Origin: Psychroserpens burtonensis DSM 12212
GTDB taxonomy: Bacteria; Bacteroidota; Bacteroidia; Flavobacteriales; Flavobacteriaceae
Direction: 5' to 3'
DNA length: 64,000 bases
NCBI RefSeq assembly: GCF_000425305.1
Contig: NZ_AUDE01000006.1
Location: forward strand, 1 to 64,000
Each line of letters begins with the position of its first letter. The stretch's first letter is position 1. Below the pieces are notes generated by a model. The model was not told where the DNA came from, searched no databases, and was given only the letters and a program-made list of their open reading frames with translations. A program made the translations under genes and the position numbers. Below, one piece after another: positions 62,675 to 64,000 of this stretch.

Positions 62675-64000
62675 TTAATTTGTTACTAGCAACGATTTCT
62701 CTTTGAGAAGTCGTGTTCTCAAAATCTTTTGAATATCTATATTATCTTTCTGCGGAATGAGGTAATTGTTTAATTCTTCTTGATGATTGACTTGTTCTTG
62801 TTTATCAATAAATCCATATCCTAAATACACATTATCTTTAATCCAGATAAATGCTTCTTCATTTGAGATTCTACCTTTTTCTTTTAAAACGATATCTTTC
62901 TTATCTTCAGAAATATCTTGGATGGCTTTTAGTACTCTTTCATTATAGTGATCGCTAGTTTCTTCATTTCTGCAAATCCCTTTGCAATCTGTGATATTAT
63001 AATGAGAACATTCCCAAACCACTTCTTGTAGGTGGCAATATTTCGGACATAGATTATATGTAGAGCAAATGTCTTCCATATATAAGCGTACATCTCTTAT
63101 ATTGAAAAACGTAATAATAGGGTTGGGAACCAAACGACCTTTGTTCATCGCAAGATGAATAATTCCATTTCTATCTTCATAAGAGAAAATAGAGTAGGAC
63201 TGGATGGTTCTTTTCGATACCTTATTATAAATAGGAAAGTTGTGTTTTATAGCAGCATCTTCCATTAATAGTGCAATAAGTTCACTACCTGACAAATCAA
63301 AATCAATATCTCGCGTTTCCCTAACCATATCGAGCGATTTTTTAGTTTTACTATAAAAATGGCTCAACACTCTTTTTTTGATGTCTTTTGCTTTACCAAC
63401 ATAAATAATAGCCCCTTTTTTATCCTTAAAATAGTAAACACCAGGCGTATTTGGTAGCGCTTCAAAAGTGGCTTTAGGTAAATTTGGAGGTAAGGTCGCT
63501 TCTCTAGAATTTTTATTCAAAAAATCACTGAACACTTCTGTCGCTTTAGGTTGCTTTAATAATAATTCAAATAAAATTACAGTCGCTTCTGCATCACCTC
63601 TCGCTCTGTGTCTACCTACTAAATCAATCTTTAAATCTTTACAAAGCTTGCCTAAACTATACGATCTATGTCCTAATAATAAGTGTCTCGAAAGTCTTAC
63701 TGTACAGAGCTTCTTTCTTTTAAAATCAATCCCAATTCTTTTAAACTCACCTCCAATAACGTTATAATCAAAATTCACGTTATGAGCGACAAAGATGGCG
63801 TCTTCAGTTATGTTGAGAATATCTTGTGCGACATCAGCAAAAACGGGCGCATCAGCAACGAGTTGATTATCGATTCCTGTGAGCGCAGTAATATGACCAG
63901 GTATTGGGCTTTCTGGGTTGACAAGCGTTGTGAATTCATCAATGACTTCATCTCCATCGTACTTAAAAATGGATATTTCAGTCATACGATTCCCTCTGCC
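62675..64000 (-). CDS. DnaQ-type exonuclease fused to a GIY-YIG nuclease (5' end outside the window)
   Basis: The frame is open to the window edge. In front of the ATG at 63985 it reads GRGNR, which fits the usual start of this family (...TTGGxGNRITEI). So that ATG is internal and the protein begins upstream of position 64000; the first DxE exonuclease motif is not visible. Motifs II and III are seen (HNVNFDYNV; HRARGDAEA). Then a GIY-YIG domain follows with PGVYYFKDKKGAIIYVGKAK (about 181-200 from the ATG) and a Cys-rich segment (CPKYCHLQEVVWEC). This is the Bacteroidota epsilon-like/UvrC-like (Cho-type) fusion, probably in DNA repair. Confidence 0.87.
   Translation of the reverse strand, partial: GRGNRMTEISIFKYDGDEVIDEFTTLVNPESPIPGHITALTGIDNQLVADAPVFADVAQDILNITEDAIFVAHNVNFDYNVIGGEFKRIGIDFKRKKLCTVRLSRHLLLGHRSYSLGKLCKDLKIDLVGRHRARGDAEATVILFELLLKQPKATEVFSDFLNKNSREATLPPNLPKATFEALPNTPGVYYFKDKKGAIIYVGKAKDIKKRVLSHFYSKTKKSLDMVRETRDIDFDLSGSELIALLMEDAAIKHNFPIYNKVSKRTIQSYSIFSYEDRNGIIHLAMNKGRLVPNPIITFFNIRDVRLYMEDICSTYNLCPKYCHLQEVVWECSHYNITDCKGICRNEETSDHYNERVLKAIQDISEDKKDIVLKEKGRISNEEAFIWIKDNVYLGYGFIDKQEQVNHQEELNNYLIPQKDNIDIQKILRTRLLKEKSLLVTN

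Overview
The window is AT-rich DNA from a marine member of the Flavobacteriaceae (Bacteroidota). The evidence is PorP/SprF proteins, type A and type B T9SS sorting domains, a giant SprB-repeat adhesin, BshA (bacillithiol), promoters of the TTG / TAnnTTTG type, and many family-typical proteins of unknown function. An ice-binding protein, a fatty-acid desaturase and a cold-shock protein fit a cold-adapted marine lifestyle. The genus cannot be fixed from sequence alone; it resembles the Winogradskyella/Psychroserpens/Olleya type.

Region 1 (1-7.3 kb) is gene-poor accessory DNA. It holds a frameshifted gene remnant, a secreted beta-trefoil/aerolysin-like protein (putative pore-forming lectin), a 5'-truncated gene, the 3' half of a tRNA-Arg(TCT) gene that looks like the right att scar of an integrated element, an ice-binding lipoprotein, a decayed IS3-type transposase, a truncated lipoprotein, and a TetR/AhpD-like pair with matching operators. 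Short hairpin repeats follow several of these remnants.

Region 2 (7.3-16.4 kb) is mostly minus-strand core genes: a THUMP-like methyltransferase, an AI-2E family permease, a TrmH-type methyltransferase, a DUF4159 protein, RsmE, a parvulin isomerase, RidA and LptD. Region 3 (16.5-25.4 kb) runs on the plus strand: an amidase with a SPOR-like tail, an MCE/MlaD protein, two Fe-S (Hdr-like) proteins, two PH-domain membrane proteins and SerB. Region 4 (25.7-37 kb) carries a GH3/beta-lactamase fusion, BshA, a DUF1853 protein, two helicases, an FAD oxidoreductase and small exported proteins.

Region 5 (37.2-52.6 kb) is a surface module. A membrane-bound ToxR-like regulator faces a minus-strand cluster: PorP/SprF, a 2,740-residue SprB-like type B T9SS adhesin, a PorP/SprF barrel fused to a repetitive coiled coil and a SPOR-like end, and a second type B protein. 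An exported beta-helix-like protein lies upstream.

Region 6 (52.8-64 kb) holds an intradiol-dioxygenase-fold protein lacking the metal histidines, an M23/LysM peptidase, a cold-shock gene without an ATG start, glutaminase, a desaturase, a Crp-type regulator, a type A T9SS Asp-box protein, and an exonuclease/GIY-YIG protein cut by the window edge.

Across the backbone (8.6-59.3 kb) the 9-mer TTTCCGAAG occurs 19 times on either strand, in all reading frames and once between genes. It is absent from the accessory left end. This is the most unexpected signal in the window.
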